From contig NZ_JAAOIE010000005.1 of NCBI RefSeq assembly GCF_011326755.1, forward strand, positions 1-64,000: 64,000 bases of DNA. Reading direction: 5' to 3'. Source of the stretch: Cochlodiniinecator piscidefendens (GTDB lineage: Bacteria > Pseudomonadota > Alphaproteobacteria > Rhodobacterales > Rhodobacteraceae). The notes under the pieces were generated by a model, which was given only the letters and a program-made list of their open reading frames with translations, ran no database searches and was not told the DNA's origin. Each line of letters begins with the position of its first letter. Position 1 is the stretch's first letter. The translations under genes and the position numbers were made by a program. Below are positions 17,809-25,776 of this stretch, piece by piece.

Positions 17809-19131
17809 TTACTCCGCTGACGTTTCGGACTTGCCGTAGTGGGCATTAAAGTCGTCTTCGATTGTGTCAGGCGTCGCGTCTGGTTTTTCGATCACACCCA
17901 AGAGTGGCAAGATCACCAAGAAATACGCAAACCAGTAGGCTGAAGCGATCAAGGAAATCCAGTCGTACGGGAATTCAGCAGGACGTGCGCCGACCCACAT
18001 CAATACGAAGAAATCGATGACCAATAGCGCGAAGTACCATTTGAACATCGGGCGGTAACGGCCTGAACGTACAGATGATGTATCGAGCCAAGGTGCCAAT
18101 GCCATCACAGCAATCGCGCCAAACATGGCAAGAACGCCGAAGAACTTCGCATCCACAATGCCGCCAGTGATGGCCGAAACCAATTGCACAGCCCAAACAT
18201 CGGCAGTGAACGCACGCAGGATCGCGTAGAACGGCAAGAAGTACCATTCAGGAACGATGTGTGCAGGCGTAACCAGAGCATTCGCAGGGATGTAGTTATC
18301 TGGGTGGCCAAGGTAGTTTGGCATAAAGCCGACAACCGCCATGAACACAGTCAGAATTACAGCCAGCGCGAACAGATCTTTGATCACAAAGTAAGGCCAG
18401 AACGGAAGCGTGTCTTTTTCTGCTTCTGCTTTGCTGGATTTACGTGGGTCAACACCGGTTGGGTTGTTGTTGCCGGTGGTGTGGAATGCCCAGATGTGGA
18501 CAATCACGAGGCCTGCAATCACGAATGGTAGCAAATAGTGAAGAGAGAAGAAGCGGTTCAAAGCAGGTTGCCCAACAGCGCCAGCGCCCAAGAGCCAAGC
18601 CTGAAGTGCTTCGCCAATCCCAGGAATCGCACCGAACAGACCTGTAATAACCGCGGTACCATGGAAGGACATTTGGCCCCAAGGTAGAACATAACCCATA
18701 AAGGCTGTGCCCATCATCATCAGATAGATCAACATGCCGATGATCCATGTGATTTCACGCGGTGCTTTGTATGAACCGTAGTAAAGACCACGGAAGATGT
18801 GCGCATACACAGCAACAAAGAACAAAGATGCGCCGTTCATATGGAAATAACGGATCATGTGTCCGCCATTCACATCGCGCATGATGTGTTCAACTGACGC
18901 AAACGCCAGATCAACGTGTGGTGTGTAGTGCATCACCAAAACAATGCCTGTTACGATTTGCATCGCGAGGCAGAAGGTGAGAACGATTCCCCAAATCCAC
19001 ATCCAATTCAAATTTTTGGGCGTTGGGATCATCAATGTGTCATAGAGGAGACCCACGATAGGAAGGCGTGAGTCGATCCATTTTTCGATGCCTGTTTTAG
19101 GCTCGTAGTGATCGTGCGGAATACCGGACAT
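17809..19131 (-). CDS. petB: Cytochrome b of the bc1 complex
   Basis: A 440-residue cytochrome b with eight hydrophobic segments. Haem-ligand helices B and D carry the usual histidine pairs ([20 protein letters not shown] and [20 protein letters not shown]), and the [13 protein letters not shown] segment marks the quinol oxidation site. It forms the quinol-oxidising and quinone-reducing sites in the inner membrane. It lies between petA and petC in the same operon. Confidence 0.98.
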   Translation of the reverse strand: MSGIPHDHYEPKTGIEKWIDSRLPIVGLLYDTLMIPTPKNLNWMWIWGIVLTFCLAMQIVTGIVLVMHYTPHVDLAFASVEHIMRDVNGGHMIRYFHMNGASLFFVAVYAHIFRGLYYGSYKAPREITWIIGMLIYLMMMGTAFMGYVLPWGQMSFHGTAVITGLFGAIPGIGEALQAWLLGAGAVGQPALNRFFSLHYLLPFVIAGLVIVHIWAFHTTGNNNPTGVDPRKSSKAEAEKDTLPFWPYFVIKDLFALAVILTVFMAVVGFMPNYLGHPDNYIPANALVTPAHIVPEWYFLPFYAILRAFTADVWAVQLVSAITGGIVDAKFFGVLAMFGAIAVMALAPWLDTSSVRSGRYRPMFKWYFALLVIDFFVLMWVGARPAEFPYDWISLIASAYWFAYFLVILPLLGVIEKPDATPDTIEDDFNAHYGKSETSAE

Positions 19132-19142
19132 ATCTTACTCCC

Positions 19143-19703
19143 TTATCCCAGCTGGATCGTTGTATCGTCGACAAAAGAGGCGACAGGAACTTCAAGGTTC
19201 TGTGGCGCAGGACCTTTGCGGATACGACCAGCGGTATCGTAGTGCGACCCGTGGCAAGGGCAGAACCAACCGTGGAAATCGCCTGCGCCATCACCAATTG
19301 GAACACAACCCAGGTGCGTACAAATACCCAGCATGACCAACCATTCACCAGATTCATCTAGCGTACGATTTTCATCAGTAGCTGGGAGACCTGGGTGGTT
19401 TTCATTGCGGTCAACCGGATCGATCAGTTCGCCTAGATCAACTTCGCGCGCCAGTGCGATGTCTTCTTCTGTACGGTGACGGATAAAGACAGGTTTCCCC
19501 TGCCAGTTTACAGTCAACTGTGTACCGGCATCAACGCCTGAAATATCCACTCGGATAGATGCCAATGCGCGTACATCTGCGCTGGCATTCATCTGATTTA
19601 CGAGAGGCCAAACTGCAGCACCGGCGGTAACCGCCCCTGCGCCAGCCGTCGCGTAATATAGGAAATCGCGGCGTGTGCCTTCGTGCTCTTCTGCGTGGGA
19701 CAC
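19143..19703 (-). CDS. petA: Rieske iron-sulfur subunit of the bc1 complex
   Basis: A 186-residue Rieske protein with a Tat-type N-terminal anchor ([17 protein letters not shown]) and the cluster ligands CTHLGC and CPCHGS. The GTG at 19703 is chosen: it gives [16 protein letters not shown], matching known Rhodobacter proteins, and has GGGAG at good spacing. The ATG at 19739 would add 12 unrelated residues. It is the first gene of the operon, exported folded by Tat while anchored in the membrane. Confidence 0.97.
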   Translation of the reverse strand: MSHAEEHEGTRRDFLYYATAGAGAVTAGAAVWPLVNQMNASADVRALASIRVDISGVDAGTQLTVNWQGKPVFIRHRTEEDIALAREVDLGELIDPVDRNENHPGLPATDENRTLDESGEWLVMLGICTHLGCVPIGDGAGDFHGWFCPCHGSHYDTAGRIRKGPAPQNLEVPVASFVDDTTIQLG

Positions 19704-20259
19704 GAGATATTCTCCCTTTACGGCACCAATGGTGCCCATACGACTTTGAGCCGAGCAAAAAGCTCAGCCTTACCGGCGGGTGTTTAGCCGCACCTGCACG
19801 ATCAGTCCAGAAGACAATGGCGCGCAGCGAAAAAATATGCGGTTATGTCGCAACAAACACAACCCAAGCGTTGCGTCCTGCAGAGATCTTGTTCGGTGCG
19901 ACCCCACCAATTGCGCATTATGCAGACCGAATCTTGAGATGCAACGCGGCAAATTTGCCTAATCAGAAGAATCTGATGCAACATTGTGATGCAGTGTGAA
20001 CCCACAGCCCTAAAACGTTCGAAATTGGTAATGAAACCGCAATATATTTGATATGTTGCTGACTGTTTTGACCCAGTTGTTTCGAACGAGAAGACAGTCG
20101 TTGTTTCGTTAAGATTCGTCTGCTATCCAGCGATCAAATCAATGGTCAAGGCAACGTGTAAATTGGTTAGCAAAGCATCAGTTTAGAATGGCGTGCTTAA
20201 TGCGGCACCAACAACAAGACAGCGTAGGTCGCTGTTGATTAGAGCAACAGTAGAAACAA
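19704..20259. other. Intergenic region between petA and tRNA-Arg
   Basis: About 555 bases hold the promoter region of petABC (minus) and of the tRNA (plus). Several short open frames exist on both strands, but none has a ribosome site or recognisable product. A perfect 9-bp inverted repeat, CGTTCGAAA (20016-20024) and TTTCGAACG (20080-20088), is the only clear structure. Confidence 0.5.
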
Positions 20260-20336
20260 GGCCCCGTGGCTCAACTGGATAGAGCAGCCCCCTCCTAAGG
20301 GGCAGGTTATTGGTTCGAATCCAATCGGGGTCACCA
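20260..20336 (+). tRNA. tRNA-Arg (anticodon CCU)
   Basis: A 77-nt tRNA folds fully by hand: acceptor GGCCCCG/CGGGGTC (one G-T pair), D arm GCTC/GAGC, anticodon stem GCCCC/GGGGC with loop CTCCTAA (anticodon CCT, reading AGG), T arm ATTGG-TTCGAAT-CCAAT, and an encoded CCA tail at 20334-20336. Confidence 0.97.
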
Positions 20337-20393
20337 AAACTGCCAATAAATACAGGGTATTGCACCCTATTCGTTTGCCTGCTTTGCAATATC

Positions 20394-20642
20394 ATGCAGG
20401 ATTTTGCGGCTTCTGTACGTGAACATGTAAAGAACACCGGTACAAAACCCGTACAGCCCGACCCAATGTTCGCAGGATCTTTCAGGCACCATGAACGGAA
20501 AAATCCCGGCTCGGCGGCAACCGAAACCGGGATCAATTCAGATACGAAAGCTTCCAGCCTTCTTCCGAACGATAACTTAGAAGTAGCCACTAAGGCAAAC
20601 GACAATCAGTTTTCCGGTCCGATGATGGAGACTGCAGCATGA
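20394..20642 (+). CDS. Small uncharacterised frame beside tRNA-Arg
   Basis: An 82-residue frame that ends in an ATGA overlap with the next frame (20639). It is rich in Ser, Asn and charged residues and has no recognised domain or clear ribosome site. The frame extends upstream into the tRNA, so the start is uncertain. The overlap with a RepC-like remnant suggests it could be a decayed leader portion of the same mobile-element gene set, or simply chance. Confidence 0.25.
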   Translation: MQDFAASVREHVKNTGTKPVQPDPMFAGSFRHHERKNPGSAATETGINSDTKASSLLPNDNLEVATKANDNQFSGPMMETAA

Positions 20643-20956
20643 GCGCGACCACCACTCATCAGGGCCTTCCAGAAGGGATGCAGCCATTCGCACTCTTAGA
20701 GATTATCGAAAGCCTAAAGCCCGAGCTTGGCTTGATCGATTAAGATATCACGTACTTGAGGTGGGTCTTCCGACATTTGAAACGCACAGACTTCATCGCA
20801 GGTCGGATCTGTGCCGTTTGGATGTCTGTTGCGAACCTTGCGCGTGAGCTTGGCGTCAGTCCTCGCAAGATACATCGGATAGAAGAGCGTCTTCAAAGAT
20901 GTGGAATAATTTTGAAGGCTAGGCGAGCTTCGCACTCTCTTAACAAGGCGCCATAA
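20639..20956 (+). pseudogene. RepC-like helix-turn-helix replication-initiator remnant
   Basis: One continuous frame of 105 codons is broken by an in-frame TAA at 20741-20743. Before the stop it reads ALLEIIESLKPELGLID. After it come RICAVWMSVANLARELG and VSPRKIHRIEERLQRCGII, a helix-turn-helix pattern like the N-terminal DNA-binding part of RepC-type plasmid replication initiators. A full RepC is around 400 residues, so the protein is also cut short at the C-terminus. It lies 300 bases after a tRNA, a common integration spot, but no integrase or attachment repeat was found. The family call rests on pattern likeness only. Confidence 0.4.
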
Positions 20957-21070
20957 AGTAAGCATCCTTCTACTCGCGGCTCATGCCTAGCAAGCCGTTC
21001 TCTGGAGGTTTTGATACACTTATTCGTAGAAACTCGCGGGATTTTTAGTTTTCTGGCTTAGGTCCGTATC

Positions 21071-21496
21071 TCAAAACTCGCGATAAAGGGCGAGGTGAGT
21101 TTGGGTTTTACGTACTGCATCCAATGAATAAATTGCTTCAAGGTGGTGCTTGAGGTCTTCGTTTTCCATTTTTGCGAAAATCAAGGTGAAGTCAAAATCC
21201 CCAGCAATACCGTAACAGCCGATCACCTGTGGCATGGCACGCAGTTGCGCCATAAGTTCGTTGCTTCTGTTACGCACTTTTAACTGGATCATCACAACGG
21301 CGCCCACGTCGCTGTCGCGGGTATGGCCGGGTTCGTCAATTGTATAGCGCTGAATGCGACCGCTGCTTTCTAATCGATCCACGCGCGCCTGAACGGCTGT
21401 GCGCGACCGTCCGACACGCTGAGCAAGTGATGTGACTGGAATACGGGCATCTTGCCGTAACTCGGCTAAAATCAACTTGTCGATATCATCGGGCAT
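21071..21496 (-). CDS. Lrp/AsnC family transcriptional regulator
   Basis: A 141-residue Lrp-type regulator with an N-terminal winged helix (LILAELRQDARIPVTSLAQR and VGRSRTAVQARVDRLE) and a C-terminal ligand-binding RAM domain (VVMIQLKVRNRSNELMAQLR onwards). The ATG at 21496 (MPDDIDKLIL) is chosen as the usual Lrp start. It is divergent from the aminotransferase operon at 21605-24388 and probably senses an amino acid to control it (inference). Confidence 0.92.
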   Translation of the reverse strand: MPDDIDKLILAELRQDARIPVTSLAQRVGRSRTAVQARVDRLESSGRIQRYTIDEPGHTRDSDVGAVVMIQLKVRNRSNELMAQLRAMPQVIGCYGIAGDFDFTLIFAKMENEDLKHHLEAIYSLDAVRKTQTHLALYREF

Positions 21497-21512
21497 CTTT
21501 TGTCCTGAGTGT

Positions 21513-21549
21513 ATAGGCAATTTACCTATGCAATAGGCATTTTCCCTAA
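21513..21549. promoter_or_regulatory. Two tandem candidate Lrp operators
   Basis: The divergent gap holds two copies of a dyad of the form ATAGGCAWTTTMCCTA, at 21513-21528 and 21533-21548, exactly 20 bases (two helical turns) apart. The first dyad has perfect ATAGG/CCTAT arms; the second has ATAGG/CCCTA. Confidence 0.6.
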
Positions 21550-21604
21550 GACTTCAAGCATATTGCAAAGTGACCCATGGGGCTACACTCGGCATAGTGT
21601 GGAG

Positions 21605-22774
21605 ATGACACAGTTTTCAAACATCCCGCTTGCCGCGCGTGTACAAGATTTACAGGCCTCTAAAATTCGTACCATTGCAGAGTTGGGCATGGGCGAAAAA
21701 GACGTGTTACCTCTTTGGTTTGGGGAAGGTGCATGGCCCACGTCTCCCTTCATTGTTGAGGCTGCAGTTGCTGCCTTGCAAGGTGGGAACCACATGTATC
21801 AGCCTAACAACGGAGCTATGGCGCTACGTGAAGAGATCGCACGCTACAGCAATAATCTGTTTGGCTCTGATCTGGATGTGCGGCGGATTACGGTGACGCC
21901 ATCGGGAATGCAGGGGCTGATGTTAACGGCGGGTTTGCTGACTTCGCCCGGGGATCGCGTTGTCGCAATCAGCCCAGGGTGGCCGAATATCAACGGAGCA
22001 TTTGCGGCGCAGGGCGCACAAATCGACACCGTGCCCTTGTTGGTGAAAAATGGCCGCTGGCATCTAGATCTGGACCAATTGCTCGGGGCGTTGACGCCCG
22101 GCACTAAGGCCGTAGTGATTAACTCGCCAAACAATCCAACGGGATGGATAATGCCCGCCGAGGATCAGCGCGCTGTGTTGGCACATTGTCGTCACCACGG
22201 CATATGGATCGTGGCCGACGATGTTTATTCGCGCCTGTCGCGCCACGAAAATGTGGCCCCCTCGTTTTTGTCGATTGCATTACCGGGTGATTTGCTGATT
22301 TCAGTGAATTCCTTTTCCAAGTGCTGGTCCATGACAGGATGGCGGCTTGGGTGGATTGTCGCCCCCGCATCGTTAGAAGAAAAACTCGGCCAATTGACGG
22401 AATTTAATACTTCTTGCACAGCGGGGTTTGTACAGGAGGCCGGGCGGATCGCCTTGCGGGATGGTGAGGCCGAAGTGGCCGATCTACGTGAACGTATTCG
22501 GATCGGCTATGAAATCACCTCTCAAAGTTTGGCCCAGTTTGAACAGGTTGAATTCATCAAACCTGATGGTGCTTTTTATTGCTTTTTCCGGGTGCGTGGC
22601 CTGACTGATAGTTTTGAGGCCGCAAAAAAGATCTTATCTGAAACCAAGGTTGGTCTTGCACCCGGGGTTGCATTTGGCCCCGAAGGCGAAGGGAGTTTAC
22701 GTTTATGCTACGCGCAGCCCGAAGATCGCCTGACCGAAGCTTTTGCGCGTCTTGCCCCTTTTTTGAATAGCTAA
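21605..22774 (+). CDS. Pyridoxal-phosphate aminotransferase, class I/II
   Basis: A 389-residue fold-type I aminotransferase with the cofactor lysine in SVNSFSKCWSMTGWRLGW, the NSPNNPTGW segment, and a C-terminal arginine region (GSLRLCYAQPEDRLTEAF). It would swap an amino group between an amino acid and a 2-oxo acid. The ATG at 21605 is preferred to the longer frame from 21509, which runs through the operator region; a GTG at 21599 is also possible. It heads an operon with an SDR and an FAH-family hydrolase, suggesting its 2-oxo product is oxidised and then cleaved (inference). Confidence 0.9.
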   Translation: MTQFSNIPLAARVQDLQASKIRTIAELGMGEKDVLPLWFGEGAWPTSPFIVEAAVAALQGGNHMYQPNNGAMALREEIARYSNNLFGSDLDVRRITVTPSGMQGLMLTAGLLTSPGDRVVAISPGWPNINGAFAAQGAQIDTVPLLVKNGRWHLDLDQLLGALTPGTKAVVINSPNNPTGWIMPAEDQRAVLAHCRHHGIWIVADDVYSRLSRHENVAPSFLSIALPGDLLISVNSFSKCWSMTGWRLGWIVAPASLEEKLGQLTEFNTSCTAGFVQEAGRIALRDGEAEVADLRERIRIGYEITSQSLAQFEQVEFIKPDGAFYCFFRVRGLTDSFEAAKKILSETKVGLAPGVAFGPEGEGSLRLCYAQPEDRLTEAFARLAPFLNS

Positions 22775-22787
22775 GAACGGAAACGAA

Positions 22788-23534
22788 ATGCCCCAAATCC
22801 TGAACCTAGAAGGGAAAACCGCCCTGATTACGGCTGCGGGCCAAGGAATTGGTCGCGCCAGTGCAGAGCTTTTCGCCGAAGCCGGCGCCAAAGTCTTTGC
22901 GACAGATATCAATGAGGCGGCGTTGGAACAGCTTGAGATGATCGCTGGTGTTACGGCGCTGCATCTGGACGTCACGGAAGCCTCGGCAATTGAACGAACC
23001 CTGTCGCGGATAGGGGCGTTGGATGTCTTGTTCAATTGTGCGGGGTTTGTTCATGCGGGATCTATTTTGGATTGCCCAGAAGAGGATTGGGATTTTGCTT
23101 TTGAACTCAACGCTAAGGCCATGTACCGCCTGACCAAAGCAGTGCTGCCGGGCATGTTGGAAAAGGGCAAAGGTTCGATCATCAATATGTCGTCCGTAGC
23201 GTCTTCGATTAAAGGAGTGCCAAATCGCTTTGCTTATTGTGCGTCAAAGGCGGCGGTTGTGGGGCTGACCAAATCTGTTGCTGCTGATTTCGTAACACAG
23301 GGCATTCGGTGCAACGCCATATGCCCCGGCACGGTCGATAGCCCTTCTCTACATGATCGTTTGCGGGCAACTGGCAATTATGACCAAGCGATGTCCGAAT
23401 TCATTGCGCGCCAGCCGATGGGGCGGGTAGGAGATGCGGATGAAATTGCCAATCTTGCGCTCTACCTTGCCTCTGACGCGAGCGGATTCACAACGGGACA
23501 AACCCATGTCATCGACGGTGGCTGGTCCATCTAA
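22788..23534 (+). CDS. SDR oxidoreductase, 2-keto-3-deoxy-L-fuconate dehydrogenase-like
   Basis: A 248-residue classical short-chain dehydrogenase with the nucleotide-binding TAAGQGIG, the catalytic serine in INMSSVASS, YCASK, and a C-terminal THVIDGGWSI. The whole-length pattern, including the ICPGTVDSPSLHDRL segment, resembles the DHRS6/2-keto-3-deoxy-L-fuconate dehydrogenase group, which oxidises the 4-hydroxyl of a 2-keto-3-deoxy acid using NAD+. It starts 13 bases after the aminotransferase and is followed 11 bases later by an FAH hydrolase, the same two-enzyme order as in the non-phosphorylated fucose route. Confidence 0.85.
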   Translation: MPQILNLEGKTALITAAGQGIGRASAELFAEAGAKVFATDINEAALEQLEMIAGVTALHLDVTEASAIERTLSRIGALDVLFNCAGFVHAGSILDCPEEDWDFAFELNAKAMYRLTKAVLPGMLEKGKGSIINMSSVASSIKGVPNRFAYCASKAAVVGLTKSVAADFVTQGIRCNAICPGTVDSPSLHDRLRATGNYDQAMSEFIARQPMGRVGDADEIANLALYLASDASGFTTGQTHVIDGGWSI

Positions 23535-23545
23535 GGGAGAACACT

Positions 23546-24388
23546 ATGAAACTTTTACGCTTTGGCCCTAGGGGGCAGGAAAAACCTGGTATTCTCGATG
23601 AGGATGGTCAGGTCCGAGATCTGTCCAGCGTTGTCAGTGATATTTCGGGCTCAGCTCTGTCCGATGAGGGCTTGGAGAAAATCCGCTCGACGGATTTGTC
23701 AACTCTGCCCGTGGTTCAGGTCGATCGTTATGGTCCATGTGTGGGGCAAGTTGGTAAGTTCATTTGCATTGGTTTGAACTATTCCGATCATGCCGCCGAA
23801 AGTGGCATGGAGGTTCCCCCAGAGCCGGTCATTTTTGCCAAAGCAACCAGCGCAATATGCGGCCCTAATGATAATATCGAAATCCCGCGCGGATCATCCG
23901 CAACAGATTGGGAGGTTGAGCTGGGCGTGATTATTGGCAAAGAAACCAAATATGTGGACGAGGCAAATGCGTTGGACCACGTGGCGGGCTATTGTGTGAT
24001 CAACGATATCTCAGAACGCGACTTTCAAATCAAACGATCTGGACAGTGGGTGAAAGGTAAATCCGCAGACACCTTTGGCCCCATTGGGCCCTGGTTGGTT
24101 ACGCGCGACGAAGTGATCGATCCGCAAGCTATGTCAATGTATCTTGAGGTCAACGGTAAGCGCGTCCAAGACGGGAGTACTGCCACAATGGTGTACGGCG
24201 TTGCTCATGTGGTGAGCTATCTGTCGCAATTTATGAGTCTTCAGCCGGGCGATGTGATTTCAACGGGCACACCCCCAGGCGTTGGCATGGGGCAAAAGCC
24301 GGAGCCCGTTTACTTGAAACCAGGTGATAAAATGGAGCTGGGCATCGAAGGGCTTGGTGTGCAGCGCCAAGGGGTCGTACAAGGTTGA
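23546..24388 (+). CDS. Fumarylacetoacetate hydrolase family, 2,4-diketo acid hydrolase-like
   Basis: A 280-residue FAH-family enzyme with an N-terminal cap (MKLLRFGPRGQEKPGIL) and the catalytic domain from FICIGLNYSDHAAE on. Metal-binding acidic residues are visible in DWEVELGVIIG, and STGTPPGVGMG is the usual loop. It resembles 2,4-diketo-3-deoxy-L-fuconate hydrolase, which cleaves a 2,4-diketo acid to pyruvate and a short acid such as lactate. Its pairing with the SDR supports that reaction type, but no fucose-specific upstream enzyme is in the window. Confidence 0.85.
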   Translation: MKLLRFGPRGQEKPGILDEDGQVRDLSSVVSDISGSALSDEGLEKIRSTDLSTLPVVQVDRYGPCVGQVGKFICIGLNYSDHAAESGMEVPPEPVIFAKATSAICGPNDNIEIPRGSSATDWEVELGVIIGKETKYVDEANALDHVAGYCVINDISERDFQIKRSGQWVKGKSADTFGPIGPWLVTRDEVIDPQAMSMYLEVNGKRVQDGSTATMVYGVAHVVSYLSQFMSLQPGDVISTGTPPGVGMGQKPEPVYLKPGDKMELGIEGLGVQRQGVVQG

Positions 24389-24404
24389 TCCATGTGCTTT
24401 GGTC

Positions 24405-24431
24405 TGCGTATTGGATACCACCCAATACGCA
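24405..24431 (+). repeat. Hairpin after the FAH-hydrolase gene
   Basis: A perfect 10-bp inverted repeat (TGCGTATTGG with CCAATACGCA, 7-base loop) begins 17 bases after the operon stop. It has no T run, so it may end or protect the transcript rather than act as a simple terminator. Confidence 0.6.
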
Positions 24432-24579
24432 GGCAGCCTGTTAATTCGCATCAGGTATTAATTTATATTTTAAATCTCTCCGCCTAAGATTGACGCTTCT
24501 GTCTATTGCACGTGCATTCTCGTTTTTTGGCAAAGAGTTAGATGTTTACCCATTCCTTAGATGTAATGGGATGGTTCAT

Positions 24580-25266
24580 TTACACCATACGAATGACGTC
24601 TTTATCAATCGAGAGCATATACCCACGCCGGGCGATGTTTTTGACCAGCAATTCGCTGACCATTTGATTTCCAAGCGAGTCGCGCAATCGTTTGATCCGG
24701 GTGGCACCGGCGGCTTCTTCGCAATCTGATGAGGGGCGACCAGAAATCATCCCTTCGATTTCCGCGCCAGAAAGAACATCTTCGTCCATGCGGGCTTCGG
24801 CTAAGACAGATATTGTTTCGATCGCAGCTGGGGTCAGTTTGAATTCCATATTGTTTAGATAAACAGTATTTTCTTCGCGGCTGATCATGAGTGAAGACAC
24901 CTGAATACCAGCGCGCTCAACCTCAGAAATACGGCGGTTTAGCACGATAATTGTGACCAAAAACACCAAGGCCGTGACCATTAGTGCGGTTGCAAAAACC
25001 AACAGGACAAAAATCACGATGCGATAAGACGTCAGAGTTTCGGAAAATGCAGTACCTGACTGCGCTAAGATTTCGAGCAGCTTGATATCTGCAAAGGCCG
25101 TGAGATCAGCGTTTTCAACGAACAATCGTTCGACGCGATTGTTAAATGCGTTGGCGTCCGGAAGATTGAGGAACAGAAAAACCGCAGTCAAAAACAAGAT
25201 CGCAACAATCGCGATTATGCCTAATACGACGGTGCGGTTTCCGTGCAGCTTTGCTGTGTTTATCAT
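24580..25266 (-). CDS. Two-transmembrane protein with C-terminal OmpR-type winged helix
   Basis: A 228-residue protein with membrane segments near 13-35 and 82-109, a short external loop between (36-81), and a cytoplasmic C-terminal domain (125-221). That domain ends in RIKRLRDSLGNQMVSELLVK and NIARRGYMLSI, the pattern of the OmpR/PhoB winged helix (RLRKKLG...VRGxGYxL), and its start NNMEFKLTPAAIETISVLAE also fits. The domain order is the reverse of ToxR/CadC regulators, where the winged helix is N-terminal. It is probably a membrane-tethered DNA-binding protein. Target and signal are unknown; the gene lies next to a small secreted protein on the same strand. Confidence 0.65.
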   Translation of the reverse strand: MINTAKLHGNRTVVLGIIAIVAILFLTAVFLFLNLPDANAFNNRVERLFVENADLTAFADIKLLEILAQSGTAFSETLTSYRIVIFVLLVFATALMVTALVFLVTIIVLNRRISEVERAGIQVSSLMISREENTVYLNNMEFKLTPAAIETISVLAEARMDEDVLSGAEIEGMISGRPSSDCEEAAGATRIKRLRDSLGNQMVSELLVKNIARRGYMLSIDKDVIRMV

Positions 25267-25331
25267 GTCGTTCTGTCCTTCGCCGACTGATATGTCATTT
25301 CGGGCTTTGTGCGATCTTAGCGCGATATAAC

Positions 25332-25613
25332 TTAATAGCGAAGGTAGTAATCCCCGGCCTCTCCGCTACGTGAAGCGAGCCCGGAAGAATCAAAAACAGA
25401 TACGACATCCAGCAATTGCCAACCGCCTGCATTGATGCGCCCGGCGATCACGGATGCAGCTGCCGAAGTTGAGCATGCGCTATCGGGTATTTGGATAACG
25501 CCATAATGCAGCCGAAGCGGGCTTTCCTGCTTGGCTTTGTAGTCCGCGTAGCATTCAGCAGACGCGGGAGCGGCGGCCAAAAGTGCGAAGGCAAGGATCA
25601 GATATTTTTTCAT
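25332..25613 (-). CDS. Small secreted protein of unknown function
   Basis: A 93-residue protein with a clear signal peptide (MKKYLILAFALLAAAPASA) and a short mature part with two cysteines, near the mature N-terminus (ECYADY) and in DSACSTS, that could form a disulfide. The tail INAGGWQLLDVV...YYLRY faintly recalls small DUF4177-like proteins. An alternative start lies two codons upstream at 25619. It precedes the membrane winged-helix gene by 65 bases on the same strand, so the two may be co-transcribed (inference). Confidence 0.6.
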   Translation of the reverse strand: MKKYLILAFALLAAAPASAECYADYKAKQESPLRLHYGVIQIPDSACSTSAAASVIAGRINAGGWQLLDVVSVFDSSGLASRSGEAGDYYLRY

Positions 25614-25776
25614 ATCCAAAACATGAGGAAATCGGGAACGATATTCAATAACAATCCAGTTTTTATGCGCTGTTATCTCATAACTTTCGGTCGATATTGT
25701 TTAGCCGAAACAGGTTGGCGCAATCTTGGTTCATCGCAAAGAAACATCAATGCACCTGACCCAGGAGGACATCCAA

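Noticed and set aside
19673-20005. Overlapping short frames upstream of petA on both strands
   Set aside because: No ribosome sites, no recognisable product; they lie in the promoter region of petA.
20183-20605. 140-codon minus-strand frame across tRNA-Arg
   Set aside because: It contains the familiar antisense-tRNA reading (DPDWIRTNNLPLRRG) and is a spurious frame.
20337-21070. Integrated element with attachment repeats after tRNA-Arg
   Set aside because: No second copy of the tRNA 3' end and no integrase in the window; only the RepC-like remnant supports it.
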